Assembly: GCF_900230225.1 (NCBI RefSeq)
Contig: NZ_OCNH01000003.1
Location: forward strand, 248,001 to 312,000
DNA: 64,000 nt
Reading direction: 5' to 3'
Origin: Spirosoma fluviale
GTDB lineage: Bacteria; Bacteroidota; Bacteroidia; Cytophagales; Spirosomataceae
Part shown: positions 46,092-55,297 of the stretch, piece by piece
Layout: the number at the start of each line of letters is the position of its first letter
How positions within the stretch are numbered: the stretch's first letter is position 1
Notes under the pieces: generated by a model
Seen by the model: the letters and a program-made list of their open reading frames with translations, nothing else
What the model was told of the DNA's origin: nothing
The model's database searches: none
Translations under genes and position numbers: made by a program

Positions 46092-46538
46092 ATGAAGATT
46101 GACAAGTATTCGCTCAAAGCGGAAAGTAGTCTGACTGTTTTTGAGTTTGTGAGCGAAGGGCCAAACGGCCTCATCCGTAAACTAATTCAATTTCAAGAAA
46201 CCAATCAGCCTGATGTATATAATTTGGCGTTCGGTGATAAAAATGTGAAAACAGGCGAAATCGACGATCTAATCGTATCTAACAATGGTGACACTGACAA
46301 AGTATTAGCTACTGTCGTTGCAGCCTTGTATGCTTTCTTCGACAAACATCCTGATGCATTCGTATATGCTACCGGCAGCACTGAAGCACGAACCAGATTA
46401 TACCGAATAGGGATCACCCGTTTTTGTGGGGAAATGATTCAGGATTTTGAGTTATATGGACAAATTGGAGATGAATTTTATGAATTTGAGGTTGGTAAAG
46501 AATATGCGGACTTTTTAGCACAACGAAAATTTGTTTAA
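46092..46538 (+). CDS. DUF6934-like protein
   Basis: 148 residues, soluble. Characteristic run: FEFVSEGPNGLIRKLIQFQ, YNLAFGDKNVKTGEIDDLIV, SNNGDTDKVLATVVAALYAF, TGSTEARTRLYRIGI. I recognise this as the family called DUF6934, common in Bacteroidota in single or multiple copies. Function unknown. It is followed 12 bases after its stop by a 54-residue gene, an arrangement that looks like a two-gene module, and the pair is bracketed by pieces of an interspersed repeat. Confidence 0.7.
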   Translation: MKIDKYSLKAESSLTVFEFVSEGPNGLIRKLIQFQETNQPDVYNLAFGDKNVKTGEIDDLIVSNNGDTDKVLATVVAALYAFFDKHPDAFVYATGSTEARTRLYRIGITRFCGEMIQDFELYGQIGDEFYEFEVGKEYADFLAQRKFV

Positions 46539-46550
46539 CTTGTCAGTATT

Positions 46551-46715
46551 ATGCGAACCGTTGAAGAACTCAATAAAAGCAAAGCGCCTATTGTGCGAAT
46601 TGATCCTTCATTGGAGCAATATCGTGACAAGGTGCTGTTTCCCGAAAAATTGGCCAAAGCCAACGAACTATTGAAGACGGCGAAGTTGCCGAGTCGGAAA
46701 CGAGTTACGTCTTGA
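46551..46715 (+). CDS. 54-residue partner of the DUF6934-like gene
   Basis: ATG at 46551, TGA at 46713-46715. Sequence begins MRTVEELNKSKAPIVRIDPS and continues LEQYRDKVLFPEKLAKANEL, ending in a basic tail (KLPSRKRVTS). Helical and strongly charged, soluble. The codon use and spacing (12 bases after the preceding stop) support a real gene. A toxin-antitoxin or regulator-effector pairing is possible but nothing in the sequence proves it. Confidence 0.6.
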   Translation: MRTVEELNKSKAPIVRIDPSLEQYRDKVLFPEKLAKANELLKTAKLPSRKRVTS

Positions 46716-46810
46716 ATTCCAGATATTTGCGCAGTAGCTGACCGTCCGCAAGATAAGATTTGACTGCCCAGGCGTCCACGAAGGCTTCTTCCTGAGACGA
46801 GGAAAAGTTC

Positions 46811-46924
46811 ATAAAATAAGCTCCCGCCTAAGACGACGAAGTAGTCATGTATCTGCTCATTAATTCGGGCGTTAAAATAGATAGCTTGTTTTAACAACTG
46901 TCAAGTACTATTCGTAGCATACGG
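46811..46924 (+). repeat. Interspersed intergenic repeat, copy B (right part)
   Basis: Runs from TAAAATAAGCTCCC through GCTCATTAATTCGGGCGTTA to TTCGTAGCATACG. It aligns along its length with the copy at 62491-62605 (roughly two-thirds of positions by eye). Confidence 0.7.
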
Positions 46925-47006
46925 ACTCTTTGTACTAGTTTGCGTTTGACCGTTTGGCGATATGCCGAACGTCAACCATCGCCTACAGCTATCTAGCGAC
47001 ATCCGC

Positions 47007-48176
47007 TCATTTCTCCAGATTTACCAGGGTCTGCCAACACTGGTATAAGCCTCTCGGTACATGGAAACAGCCTTTCCATTTTCCTCCTTTCAACGGGAGA
47101 AGAACCTCGCCCCGGCGGTTCAGGTAGCCATACCACTCGCCATGAACCGGGTCCGGGAAATGCGCCCAGGTGTAGGCATGTACGCGTTCAAACCAGTCCC
47201 AGCAGGCCTGATTGCCCGTTTTATGATGGCCTTTTAGCAAGGTTACCAGTGTTTCGACGTGTACCCACCAGAGCTTCTGATCCCATTCCAGTTGCTGAGG
47301 TGGATGCCCCTGACTATCCATAAAATAAAAGAGGCCGCCAAATTGACTATCCCAGGCGTATTCAAGGGTGTTGAGCGTGATGCGTACGGCCTTGTCGAGT
47401 AGTGCATGGTCATTGCGCCGGGTGGCCAGGTCCATGATGAACCACATGGCTTCGATGGCATGACCGGGGTTGAGCAAACGACCTTCGTAACTGTCCGAAA
47501 ACTTCCCTTCGGGCGTGACGTTTTCCCGAATCAGGCCTAAATCCGGGTCGTAAAACACATCCATCACTTCATGAATGCATTCGTCGATGGTCTGGTCGAC
47601 CAGCGTTTGATCGAGCAGGTGTTCGATTTCCAGCGAGAGGTTGCACAGGATCATAGGCAACGCAAAGTTCTTCAGTGGCCGGGTGCCCGCAATGGCTTTA
47701 CTCCACTGGCCCTTCGGATTGTCGCGTCGACGCAGAATCTGCTCAAACGTCGATTTGGCGATCCGGGCGTATTCGTCATTACCCGTCGCTACCGACAACT
47801 GCCCGAAGGCCATCGTGGCAAAACAGTCCGAGAAAATATTGTAGGGTTGAACCAACGGCTGGCCATCGCGGGTCAGCGAAAAATACCAGCTTCCATCCTC
47901 GGCCCGGCCGTAGGTTTTCAGAAAGCTGGCCCCGTGCTCAGCCATAGCCAGCCAGTCGGGGCACTGCTCCACCTGATTATACAGCATGGAGAAGGTCCAG
48001 ACCTGGCGCGCCTGGAGCCAGACAAATTTATCGGTATCGTAGACCTTGCCTTGCTGATCGAGACAAGTGAAAAAGCCACCGGCCTGCTGATCGACGGAGT
48101 GCTGCTGCCAGAACGGAATGACATCCTTCAGCAAGGCGTCGCGGTAAAGCTGGGTGTAGGATTGGGTGGTGATCAT
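47007..48176 (-). CDS. AGE-family epimerase (N-acylglucosamine 2-epimerase type)
   Basis: 389 residues, alpha6/alpha6 barrel of the AGE/RenBP family, cytoplasmic. Motifs: GGFFTCLDQQGKVYDTDKFVW, RQVWTFSMLYN, LNPGHAIEAMWFIMDLATR, EWYGYLNRRGEVLLPLKGGK and KGCFHVPRGLYQC, with the family's catalytic His residues. Expected to turn N-acetylmannosamine, the product of the lyase encoded at 55298, into N-acetylglucosamine, as NanE does in Bacteroides fragilis. Third gene of the leftward run, 10 bases after the sialidase stop. Confidence 0.9.
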   Translation of the reverse strand: MITTQSYTQLYRDALLKDVIPFWQQHSVDQQAGGFFTCLDQQGKVYDTDKFVWLQARQVWTFSMLYNQVEQCPDWLAMAEHGASFLKTYGRAEDGSWYFSLTRDGQPLVQPYNIFSDCFATMAFGQLSVATGNDEYARIAKSTFEQILRRRDNPKGQWSKAIAGTRPLKNFALPMILCNLSLEIEHLLDQTLVDQTIDECIHEVMDVFYDPDLGLIRENVTPEGKFSDSYEGRLLNPGHAIEAMWFIMDLATRRNDHALLDKAVRITLNTLEYAWDSQFGGLFYFMDSQGHPPQQLEWDQKLWWVHVETLVTLLKGHHKTGNQACWDWFERVHAYTWAHFPDPVHGEWYGYLNRRGEVLLPLKGGKWKGCFHVPRGLYQCWQTLVNLEK

Positions 48177-48186
48177 ATCAGGGGGC

Positions 48187-49380
48187 TTATTTAATCAGCC
48201 AGTCGTAGCGGAAGCAGGCGTAGGTGATATTGGTGTAGTCATCTTTTTCATAGAGCACGCCAACCCTATTATCCTGCTGGATAACAAGGTCTGAATAGGC
48301 CGATGAACCCGCGTAAATGGTTTTTCCCGCCGACCAGCTTTTGCCATTGTCGCGGCTGACACGAACGGTTAGATTAATGCGGCTGGTCTGGCTGTTGGCA
48401 TTGGCGAACAAAAGAACGCTTTGGCCACGACGGGGCTGGTAGTTAATCATGCTTCCCTGGCAAACCGGATCGGGTAAATCGGTGGCGACAACGACGGGGT
48501 CCCAGCGTTCGCCCGCACTGGCCGAGAAGGTGAGGAGCCGGTTCTTGACATCGCCCGACTGGTTACGGGCGTTTAGCAACAGCCCTCCGTCGGTCGTTTC
48601 GGCCGCTGTACTTTCATTGCCGCCGGGATAGGGTATAGTTGGCGACAGTTGCCAGCTCTTTCCGTGATCGTCCGAGTAAAATCCATGCGCCCGGTAATCC
48701 CTGAACTGCGGTTGAGGCTGGCCTTCGGAGTGGTTGGCCGCCACAAAAATCCGCCCTTTGTAGCGCCCTTTTTGAAGTTGCAGCGCGTGGCCGGGGGTAT
48801 TGGCATACGAACGCCAGTCTTCCGGAAAGGCATAGCCCGGATTCACATCGGGCTTGTTGGGCCGTGATACCTGCGTGGTAATATTGACCGGTTCCGACCA
48901 GGTCTGACCGCCGTCCGTGCTGGTTTTGTACCAGACTTCGCGCACCGCCAACCCTTTTCGAACATCGGCTTCCGAAGCGGTGCCGGTATTATACAGTAAA
49001 AACAGCCGCCCATTGGGAAAACGGGAATCGCTCAGATCGAACACCGGGGTGGGGTTACCGGCTTGTTGAGTGCCAAAATCGACAGCCGTCTGAATGGGAC
49101 TCCACGACTGCCCGTTGTCTTTACTGGTTCGTAACACAATATCGACATCGCCAAAGTCACCGCAATCCGTTCGACGCCCTTCAGCAAACGCCAGCAGAAT
49201 ACCCTTCGGTGTTTTCACAATGGCCGGAATCCGGTAGCAGAGGTAGCCCCCTTCGCCATTCTGGAAGACCGTTGTTTCAACAATAGCCTGTTGAGCCGAG
49301 TCGGTAGCAAAACTACCGGGTTGTGGCAGGCTGGGCGGGCCAAGAAAAAGGCTGGCCACCAATAAACATGAATAAACCAT
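48187..49380 (-). CDS. Exo-alpha-sialidase (neuraminidase, GH33)
   Basis: 397 residues. Signal peptide at the N-terminus (MVYSCLLVASLFLGPPSLPQ). The sialidase F/Y-RIP motif is present (YLCYRIPAIVKTPKG), with the catalytic Asp region in RTDCGDFGDVDIVLR. Four Asp boxes of S-x-D-x-G-x-(S/T)-W mark the six-bladed propeller: SKDNGQSWSP, STDGGQTWSE, SDDHGKSWQL and SRDNGKSWSA. Releases terminal sialic acid from glycoconjugates outside the cytoplasm. Second gene of the leftward run, 9 bases after the repressor gene. No carbohydrate-binding module is attached. Confidence 0.94.
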   Translation of the reverse strand: MVYSCLLVASLFLGPPSLPQPGSFATDSAQQAIVETTVFQNGEGGYLCYRIPAIVKTPKGILLAFAEGRRTDCGDFGDVDIVLRTSKDNGQSWSPIQTAVDFGTQQAGNPTPVFDLSDSRFPNGRLFLLYNTGTASEADVRKGLAVREVWYKTSTDGGQTWSEPVNITTQVSRPNKPDVNPGYAFPEDWRSYANTPGHALQLQKGRYKGRIFVAANHSEGQPQPQFRDYRAHGFYSDDHGKSWQLSPTIPYPGGNESTAAETTDGGLLLNARNQSGDVKNRLLTFSASAGERWDPVVVATDLPDPVCQGSMINYQPRRGQSVLLFANANSQTSRINLTVRVSRDNGKSWSAGKTIYAGSSAYSDLVIQQDNRVGVLYEKDDYTNITYACFRYDWLIK

Positions 49381-49389
49381 ACCGAGGGG

Positions 49390-50094
49390 TCAGAACAGGC
49401 GTTGAAAGTGATTTTCGAAGTGGTTGCGCATGGCGTTACGAAAGGCTTCGGGCGTGCCGTGCTGAATTACGTCGACAATGCCCCGGTGGGAGACAAACTT
49501 CTTTTGCTGCACCTGTTTTTTCAGGATGCCGCTCTCGTGGACATACTTGAAAATGGGCAGCAGCATCCGCTGAAACCGGCGCAGGGTTTCGTTGCCGGTA
49601 ATGTCGTACAGCTTGCCGTGGAAACGAACCTCCTGCTCCGAATCAAACAGCAGGTCTTCCGTATTGAGCGGCTCATTGGCTACGATGGCGTAGAGTTCGT
49701 CAATATCATTCTGGGTTACCCGCTCGAACAGTAAATCGCCCATGCCGATTTCCAGCACCATCCGTAGTTCGAAAATGTCGCGTAGGGTGGTGTTGTCCAG
49801 AATGCCCGGATACATGGTCTTTTCAATCAGCGATAACAGATCCGGGTTGGTGATAACCGTACCGCGTTTCTTTTTCGTATCCAGCATCCCCCGCATCCGC
49901 AACCGCATCAGGGCTTCGCGTAATACCGTCCGGCTCACCCCCAGTTGAGCCGCTAATTCGATCTCTTTCGGGATAACATCCCCCGCTTTGAACTGCTTGT
50001 CGTTGAAAAAGTCAAGCAGGTCACCTTCCACTTTGTCGACCAGCGTGAGGTTTTCATTCAACTTGAAATCACTCTGGCTATGTACGTAATCCAT
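49390..50094 (-). CDS. GntR-family (FCD) transcription regulator of the sialic acid locus
   Basis: 234 residues. N-terminal winged helix (GDVIPKEIELAAQLGVSRTV, LREALMRLRMRGMLDTKKKR) and a C-terminal FCD ligand-binding domain (FELRMVLEIGMGDLLFERVT, SEQEVRFHGKLYDITGNETL, HRGIVDVIQHG-TPEAFRNAMRNHF). Its class includes NanR. First gene of the leftward run with sialidase and epimerase, divergent from susC. It probably represses both runs through the palindromes at 50098-50112 and 50192-50206 and responds to a sialic acid breakdown product. Confidence 0.9.
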   Translation of the reverse strand: MDYVHSQSDFKLNENLTLVDKVEGDLLDFFNDKQFKAGDVIPKEIELAAQLGVSRTVLREALMRLRMRGMLDTKKKRGTVITNPDLLSLIEKTMYPGILDNTTLRDIFELRMVLEIGMGDLLFERVTQNDIDELYAIVANEPLNTEDLLFDSEQEVRFHGKLYDITGNETLRRFQRMLLPIFKYVHESGILKKQVQQKKFVSHRGIVDVIQHGTPEAFRNAMRNHFENHFQRLF

Positions 50095-50097
50095 GTA

Positions 50098-50112
50098 TTA
50101 TGTATAATATAA
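50098..50112. promoter_or_regulatory. Candidate repressor operator next to the regulator start
   Basis: TTATGTATAATATAA, an imperfect palindrome (TTATGT/ATATAA, one mismatch), 4 bases upstream of the regulator's ATG. It shares 13 of 15 bases with the site at 50192-50206. Confidence 0.6.
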
Positions 50113-50184
50113 AAAGTTCTTCTGTTCGATTAAGTCAGACAATATTCGGCAATTATTCCATTCTAAAAAAATTTTAACGCTTTA

Positions 50185-50214
50185 TTGACTTTTATGTACA
50201 ACATAATACCTTTG
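50185..50214 (+). promoter_or_regulatory. susC promoter
   Basis: TTG at 50185-50187, exactly 19 bases, then TACCTTTG at 50207-50214: a textbook Bacteroidota -33/-7 pair, 36 bases before the ATG at 50250. Confidence 0.8.
50192..50206. promoter_or_regulatory. Candidate repressor operator inside the susC promoter
   Basis: TTATGTACAACATAA: perfect 6-bp arms (TTATGT/ACATAA) with a 3-base centre, filling the spacer between the -33 and -7 boxes and touching the latter. Bound repressor would block the polymerase. The TGT-N3-ACA core is like FCD-GntR sites. Confidence 0.7.
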
Positions 50215-50249
50215 TAAAGTCATACTTATTTCCTTATCTGCTGTAAACT

Positions 50250-53200
50250 ATGCGATTATCCGTTACATATCCGCGCAAGTATCGATATTATGTCGTACTT
50301 ATTATTTGTTGGCTCACCTCTGTGGGGGCCTGGGCACAAACCACGACCCTGTCGGGCAGCGTTCGGGATGTCCGAACAAACGAGTTGCTGCCGGGGGTAA
50401 ATATTACCGTTAGAGGCACCAACCGGGGTACGGTGACCAATCAGGACGGTCAGTTCTCGCTTCCCGTCAAAAAAGGCGATGTGCTGGTGGTTTCGCTCAT
50501 CAGTATGAGCACGCAGGAAGTCGTGATCGAAAATCAGACCACGCTCGACGTCAAGCTGACCGAAAGCGCCAAAAGTCTGGACGAAGTTGTCGTGGTTGGT
50601 TATGGCCAGCAGAGTCGAAAAACGCTGACCGGGGCCGTATCAACCATCGACCAGACCGTGTTTAAATCGGTACCGCGAACAAACGTGGGCACCGCCTTAC
50701 AGGGCACCGCCCCCGGCTTACGGGTGCAACAAACGACGGGGCAGCCTGGCGCAACGCCAACGATTGTGTTTCGGGGCGGCACAGATTTCAATGGCTCCGG
50801 TTCGCCATTGGTGGTGCTGGATGGGGTTATTGTGCCCTCGCTGTTCGGTATCAATATGGAAGATGTGGAAAGCATCGACCTGCTGAAAGATGCCGCATCG
50901 GCCGCCATTTATGGGGCACGGGCTTCCAATGGCGTCATTCTGGTAACAACCAAGAAGGGCAAAAAAGGCCGTACTTCCGTAACGTATAGCTTTAAGCGGG
51001 CCAACAACTACATCCGGCGAAATCCGCTGGAATATATGTCTGCGTCTGATTACATTCTCTGGAACCGACGCGGGATCGCCAGCCGATACGCAGCTGCTCA
51101 GGCCGACAACAATACCGCCGAAATGAATAATGCCCGAAACCAGCTGACGGGTGCCTGGGGATGGGGCGTAAATTCGGGCTGGACCGCCCCCGATGGGAAA
51201 TACTCCACCCAACTGGTATCAAACAGTAACCGAAATCTGCTCACCGACCCGCAATACAGTTTACTGATCGATAAAAATCCGTTTAACGCTAATCAGACTG
51301 ACAGCTTACTTTATCGATCCACTTCGCAACGCCAACTGGAAGACCTGATTCTCCAGCAGGGAGTCCTCAATGAGCACTACCTGAACGTTTCGGGGGGCAA
51401 TGATCAGGGTAATTTTGCCCTGGGCGTGGGCAGTATTCGTGATGCGGGAACGCTCATTGGCTCGTCGCTGAGCCGGATGAACATGAACTTCAACGGCGGA
51501 CTGAACGTCGGCAAGAACCTGGTCGTGAGTCTGAACATGTCGGGTTACAGTGCCAAAACGACGCCTTCCTTTATCTCGGCCGATGCTAGTGGGGGGCTAC
51601 AGGGTGGAGTCGTACAGCGTTTCGCTGGCATTGCTCCAACCGTCCGGCTTACCAACGACCAAACGGGGGCCATACTGCCGGGAGTCGACGCCGTCTGGCT
51701 GGGGAACCCGGCTTACTTTAAGGATAAATTTTTTAACCAGACCCTCGAACAGCGGTATGCCGGTGGGCTGAATCTGGAATACACCATCCTGCCGGGCCTG
51801 AAAGCCCTCGCGTCGGCTTCGGGGTTTTACCGTTACACCACCGCCGAAAGTTTTACCAAAGCCTACGTTAACGGCACCGGGGGCGCGTTGGTCAACACCC
51901 GCAATGCGTCGTTTACGAACCAGCGGGCCAGTCAGTATACCTACAATGCGTTCCTTCAGTACAACAAGGATTTTGGGAAACATACCGTGTCGGCGCTGGC
52001 AGGTGGTGAGTTTTTCGAAAGCCGGGTGTACGATTACGGTGCCACCGCTAACTTAGCCGCTACTGATTTCATTCCGTGGTTATCGGCCTCAACGGCGGCT
52101 GTGGGTGTGCCTACCTCCTCCTTTTCGAGCTGGCAGCGGCTGGCTTCCGTTATTGGCCGGGTTAATTACACCTTCGCCAATACCTACCTGCTGAACGTCA
52201 ACCTGCGGTACGACGGCACTTCGAAACTGATCACGAATCAGTACGGATTCTTTCCCGGCGTTTCGCTGGGCTGGAACATGCACTATGCCGATTTCTTCGC
52301 CAATTCGTTCCTTCGTCGGTACGTGTCAACGCTGAAGCCCCGGATCAGTTTCGGTGAAAACGGCAGCATCAACCCGCTCAACAGTGCGGGCCAGCCCCTC
52401 ATTGGCGACTATGCCACCATTCCGCAGTACGGCAGCGTTGGCACGTATAGCGGCCAGCCGGGTTTTGCCGCCAGTGGTATTACGAACACCAACCTCAAAT
52501 GGGAACGGGCCAATACGCTCAATTTCGGGGTGGATGTGGGGCTCCTCAACAACCGCGTAACGGTCATTGCCGATTACTTTGTCCGCAATGTGTACGATAA
52601 AATTACCTCGCTTACCATTCCGGGCTGGACGGGCTTTAGCTCGTACGTGACCAACCTGGGACAGCTTCAAAACCGGGGTATCGAACTGGAAGTCAGAGCG
52701 AATGTACTGAAACCGACAAGCGCCGATGGGGTCTCCTGGACCGTGAGCGCCAACCTGTTTCACGTTAAGAACTTTGCCAAAAAACTACCGAATAATGGCC
52801 TGGACCTGAATCGGCAGGGAGCCGTTCAAATTTTCGATCCCGCCCAGAACAAGCTGGTTTGGGTAGGTGGTTTACAAGAGGGTAAGCGCGTCGGGCTGGA
52901 TGAAATTTATGCGCCTATTTACGATGGTATCTATACCTCACAGGCCCAATTGGACGAGCGCGCCAACCTGCTGAATACCTACCTGCCGTACACCAACAAG
53001 CGAATCAAACTGCTGGGCGATGCCCGCTGGCGGGACACCGACAAAAACGACACCCTCGACTACCGTGATAACGTGTTCGTTGGCCGAACGACCCCTACCA
53101 TTCAGGGCGGTTTCTCGTCGAATCTCTCCTGGAAAGGCTTCAATCTATACGGTCAGTTCGATTATTCGCTGGGCTTCGTCATCGTCAACCAGTCCTACCT

Positions 53201-53603
53201 GCGCGGTATGTCGCAGGTGCAGGGCTCGCAGAACGGGCCGGTCGACATTACCAAAACCTGGTCGCCGGAGAATCCGACCGGTACATTGCCCCGCTATTAC
53301 TGGGCCAATTACGGCCGGAATTATTTCACCGATGCCGGGGGCAACACCACCGCTCCGGCCAATTTCTGGCAGAAAGGCGATTACCTGGCCATGCGCGAAG
53401 TAACGCTGAGCTACGACATGCCCGCCAAATTACTCGAACGGGTGGCCCGCAATCGGGTCAAGAGTCTCCGGGTATTCCTGACGGGCTCCAACCTGGTGTA
53501 TATCACGGGGTATAACGGAACATTCCCCGAAGTAGGCGGCAACGATGTAGGCCGTTTCCCGCTGCCCCGAACCGCTACACTGGGTGCTACGATCAGTCTC
53601 TAA
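50250..53603 (+). CDS. susC: SusC-like TonB-linked outer-membrane transporter
   Basis: 1117 residues. Signal peptide ending SVGAWAQ, carboxypeptidase-like regulatory domain (LSGSVRDVRTNELLPGVNIT), the SusC marker box LDEVVVVGYGQQSRKTLTG, plug domain (GTALQGTAPGLRVQQTTGQP, ESIDLLKDAASAAIYGARAS) and a 22-strand barrel to the end. Imports glycans handed over by its SusD partner. In this setting sialic acid or sialylated oligosaccharide is the likely cargo. First gene of the rightward run, with susD 17 bases downstream. Confidence 0.96.
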   Translation: MRLSVTYPRKYRYYVVLIICWLTSVGAWAQTTTLSGSVRDVRTNELLPGVNITVRGTNRGTVTNQDGQFSLPVKKGDVLVVSLISMSTQEVVIENQTTLDVKLTESAKSLDEVVVVGYGQQSRKTLTGAVSTIDQTVFKSVPRTNVGTALQGTAPGLRVQQTTGQPGATPTIVFRGGTDFNGSGSPLVVLDGVIVPSLFGINMEDVESIDLLKDAASAAIYGARASNGVILVTTKKGKKGRTSVTYSFKRANNYIRRNPLEYMSASDYILWNRRGIASRYAAAQADNNTAEMNNARNQLTGAWGWGVNSGWTAPDGKYSTQLVSNSNRNLLTDPQYSLLIDKNPFNANQTDSLLYRSTSQRQLEDLILQQGVLNEHYLNVSGGNDQGNFALGVGSIRDAGTLIGSSLSRMNMNFNGGLNVGKNLVVSLNMSGYSAKTTPSFISADASGGLQGGVVQRFAGIAPTVRLTNDQTGAILPGVDAVWLGNPAYFKDKFFNQTLEQRYAGGLNLEYTILPGLKALASASGFYRYTTAESFTKAYVNGTGGALVNTRNASFTNQRASQYTYNAFLQYNKDFGKHTVSALAGGEFFESRVYDYGATANLAATDFIPWLSASTAAVGVPTSSFSSWQRLASVIGRVNYTFANTYLLNVNLRYDGTSKLITNQYGFFPGVSLGWNMHYADFFANSFLRRYVSTLKPRISFGENGSINPLNSAGQPLIGDYATIPQYGSVGTYSGQPGFAASGITNTNLKWERANTLNFGVDVGLLNNRVTVIADYFVRNVYDKITSLTIPGWTGFSSYVTNLGQLQNRGIELEVRANVLKPTSADGVSWTVSANLFHVKNFAKKLPNNGLDLNRQGAVQIFDPAQNKLVWVGGLQEGKRVGLDEIYAPIYDGIYTSQAQLDERANLLNTYLPYTNKRIKLLGDARWRDTDKNDTLDYRDNVFVGRTTPTIQGGFSSNLSWKGFNLYGQFDYSLGFVIVNQSYLRGMSQVQGSQNGPVDITKTWSPENPTGTLPRYYWANYGRNYFTDAGGNTTAPANFWQKGDYLAMREVTLSYDMPAKLLERVARNRVKSLRVFLTGSNLVYITGYNGTFPEVGGNDVGRFPLPRTATLGATISL

Positions 53604-53620
53604 CCTCCAAGCTGAACATC

Positions 53621-55144
53621 ATGAAACCACATATAGTAACAATTACGCTGGTCGGCTGTTTGATAGCCGGTTCCGGCCTGTTTTCCTGCCAGAATGAACT
53701 TCGGGAAGTGATTCCGCAAACGTCGCTCAACCAAAGTCTGGTCTTGTCAGACGCCAACGCGGCACAAACCCTCTATACGGGCGTTTACAGTTCATTCCGA
53801 AACTACCACAGTACCTTATTCGCCCTGGGCGAAATGCGGTCCGATCTCTGGTCCGATGGGCTCTTTACCGAATCGGAGGACGCTGGGCTTAAGCAATACT
53901 GGTCGCACAACATCAGCCGAAACAATGTGCCCGTTGATAACTGGGGTGGACTGTATAATCTGGTCGACCGCATCAACACCGTTATCAAACTGTTTCCGTC
54001 GGCCCCACTCGACGACGCCAAACGAAAAACGTACCTCGCCGAAATGTATGGCATGCGGGCCTTTGTCTATTACACCCTGCTGCGAACGTGGGGGGGCGTG
54101 CCCATTACGACAGAGCCTGTTACGGCCGTGGAGAATCTGACCGACCTCTACAAAGCCCGGTCAACGCCCGAGGACGTGATGAAACTGATCAAAAGTGATC
54201 TGGAACAGTCGTTAACGCTGTTTGCGGGCAGTAATGCGTTTGCCACCAAACGCGTCAACTGGAATCGGGCTGCCTCACTAACGCTGAAAGGCGATGTATT
54301 TATCTGGTCGGGTACGCACATGGGGGGCGGCAATGCCGATTTCACGGTTGCCAAATCGGCGCTGGAAGAGGTAAAAGCCCTGCCAACGCTGGGCCTACAG
54401 GCCACGTACGCCGACATTTTCGATCCGACAAAAAAGAGCAATAACCGGGAAATCATTTTTGCGATCAATTACGAGAAAAACGAAGCCATCCAGGGCGTGT
54501 ACGGTAGTTTTCTGGTGAATACGACCCAGGCGGGCACCTTGTTTTTCGATCCCGTTCCCGGTCCGGCCGTGGCTGTCAATACGACCTTTCCATTCGTTGC
54601 CGGTGCGAGCCGGGTGGGTATGTCCAGCGCTACGATCACCAAACTGAGTAATCCCAACGATCAGCGTATTCGCGCATCGTTTCGGGTCATGTACCGGAAT
54701 ACGGCGGGTTTCCCCATTGCCGCGGTCATGCTGACAAAGTTTATTGGCCGGGTCGACGCGGGTATACAACTCTACGACAATGACTTTCCCATTTATCGGT
54801 ACGCGGATGTGCTGCTCCTGCTCGCCGAAGCGAATATGAAATTGGGTAACGATCCATCCGCCGACATCAACGCCATTCGGGCGCGGGCTTATGGCACGGG
54901 TTTTACGGTGTATACCAACGGAAATCAGGAGACGAACATGAATGCCATTCTGGATGAATACCTCCGGGAGTTTATCGGGGAAGGCAAACGGTGGTGGGCC
55001 TTACGCCGGGCGGGCAATGCGTATGTGTTTGCCGCGGTGAACCCGGTTTATCTGCCCGCAGCCCAGGCCTTTAAACTGGTATTACCCATTTCCGTTTCCA
55101 TGCTCAACACCGACCCGAAACTGGTGCAGACGCCGGGGTATTAA
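53621..55144 (+). CDS. susD: SusD/RagB-like surface glycan-binding lipoprotein
   Basis: 507 residues. Lipoprotein signal with lipobox LFSC (Cys23), then the TPR-rich SusD fold: ANAAQTLYTGVYSSFRNYHS, NWGGLYNLVDRINTVIKLFP, YGMRAFVYYTLLRTWGGVPI, and the C-terminal DVLLLLAEANMKLGN and YLREFIGEGKRWWALRRAG. Forms the lid over the SusC channel and binds the cargo at the surface. Followed by two hairpins before the lyase gene. Confidence 0.95.
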   Translation: MKPHIVTITLVGCLIAGSGLFSCQNELREVIPQTSLNQSLVLSDANAAQTLYTGVYSSFRNYHSTLFALGEMRSDLWSDGLFTESEDAGLKQYWSHNISRNNVPVDNWGGLYNLVDRINTVIKLFPSAPLDDAKRKTYLAEMYGMRAFVYYTLLRTWGGVPITTEPVTAVENLTDLYKARSTPEDVMKLIKSDLEQSLTLFAGSNAFATKRVNWNRAASLTLKGDVFIWSGTHMGGGNADFTVAKSALEEVKALPTLGLQATYADIFDPTKKSNNREIIFAINYEKNEAIQGVYGSFLVNTTQAGTLFFDPVPGPAVAVNTTFPFVAGASRVGMSSATITKLSNPNDQRIRASFRVMYRNTAGFPIAAVMLTKFIGRVDAGIQLYDNDFPIYRYADVLLLLAEANMKLGNDPSADINAIRARAYGTGFTVYTNGNQETNMNAILDEYLREFIGEGKRWWALRRAGNAYVFAAVNPVYLPAAQAFKLVLPISVSMLNTDPKLVQTPGY

Positions 55145-55156
55145 GGTGTCAGATCT

Positions 55157-55206
55157 TTGGTGGGTAGTGGTGTCAGGCGTGCGTACCTGACACCACTACC
55201 CACCAA
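55157..55206. terminator. Perfect 21-bp hairpin after susD
   Basis: Left arm TTGGTGGGTAGTGGTGTCAG-G (55157-55177), right arm its exact reverse complement (55186-55206), loop CGTGCGTA. It lies 12 bases past the susD stop and may stabilise the susCD message or partly stop transcription before nanA. Confidence 0.75.
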
Positions 55207-55251
55207 ACGCAACAAGCGTTTACGAGTACATTATTCATAGGTTGGTTTCAT

Positions 55252-55280
55252 AGTTCCTTCGGATTTTGTTCGAAGGAACT
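55252..55280 (+). terminator. Second hairpin before nanA
   Basis: AGTTCCTTCG (55252-55261) pairs with CGAAGGAACT (55271-55280), loop GATTTTGTT, 17 bases before the ATG at 55298. It could attenuate or shield the lyase start. Confidence 0.55.
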
Positions 55281-55297
55281 CTTCTTCCTTCATTTTT

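Noticed and set aside
46535..46897. Minus-strand open frame of 120 codons over the 54-residue gene and a repeat
   Set aside because: Runs through the interspersed repeat and has no family-like features.
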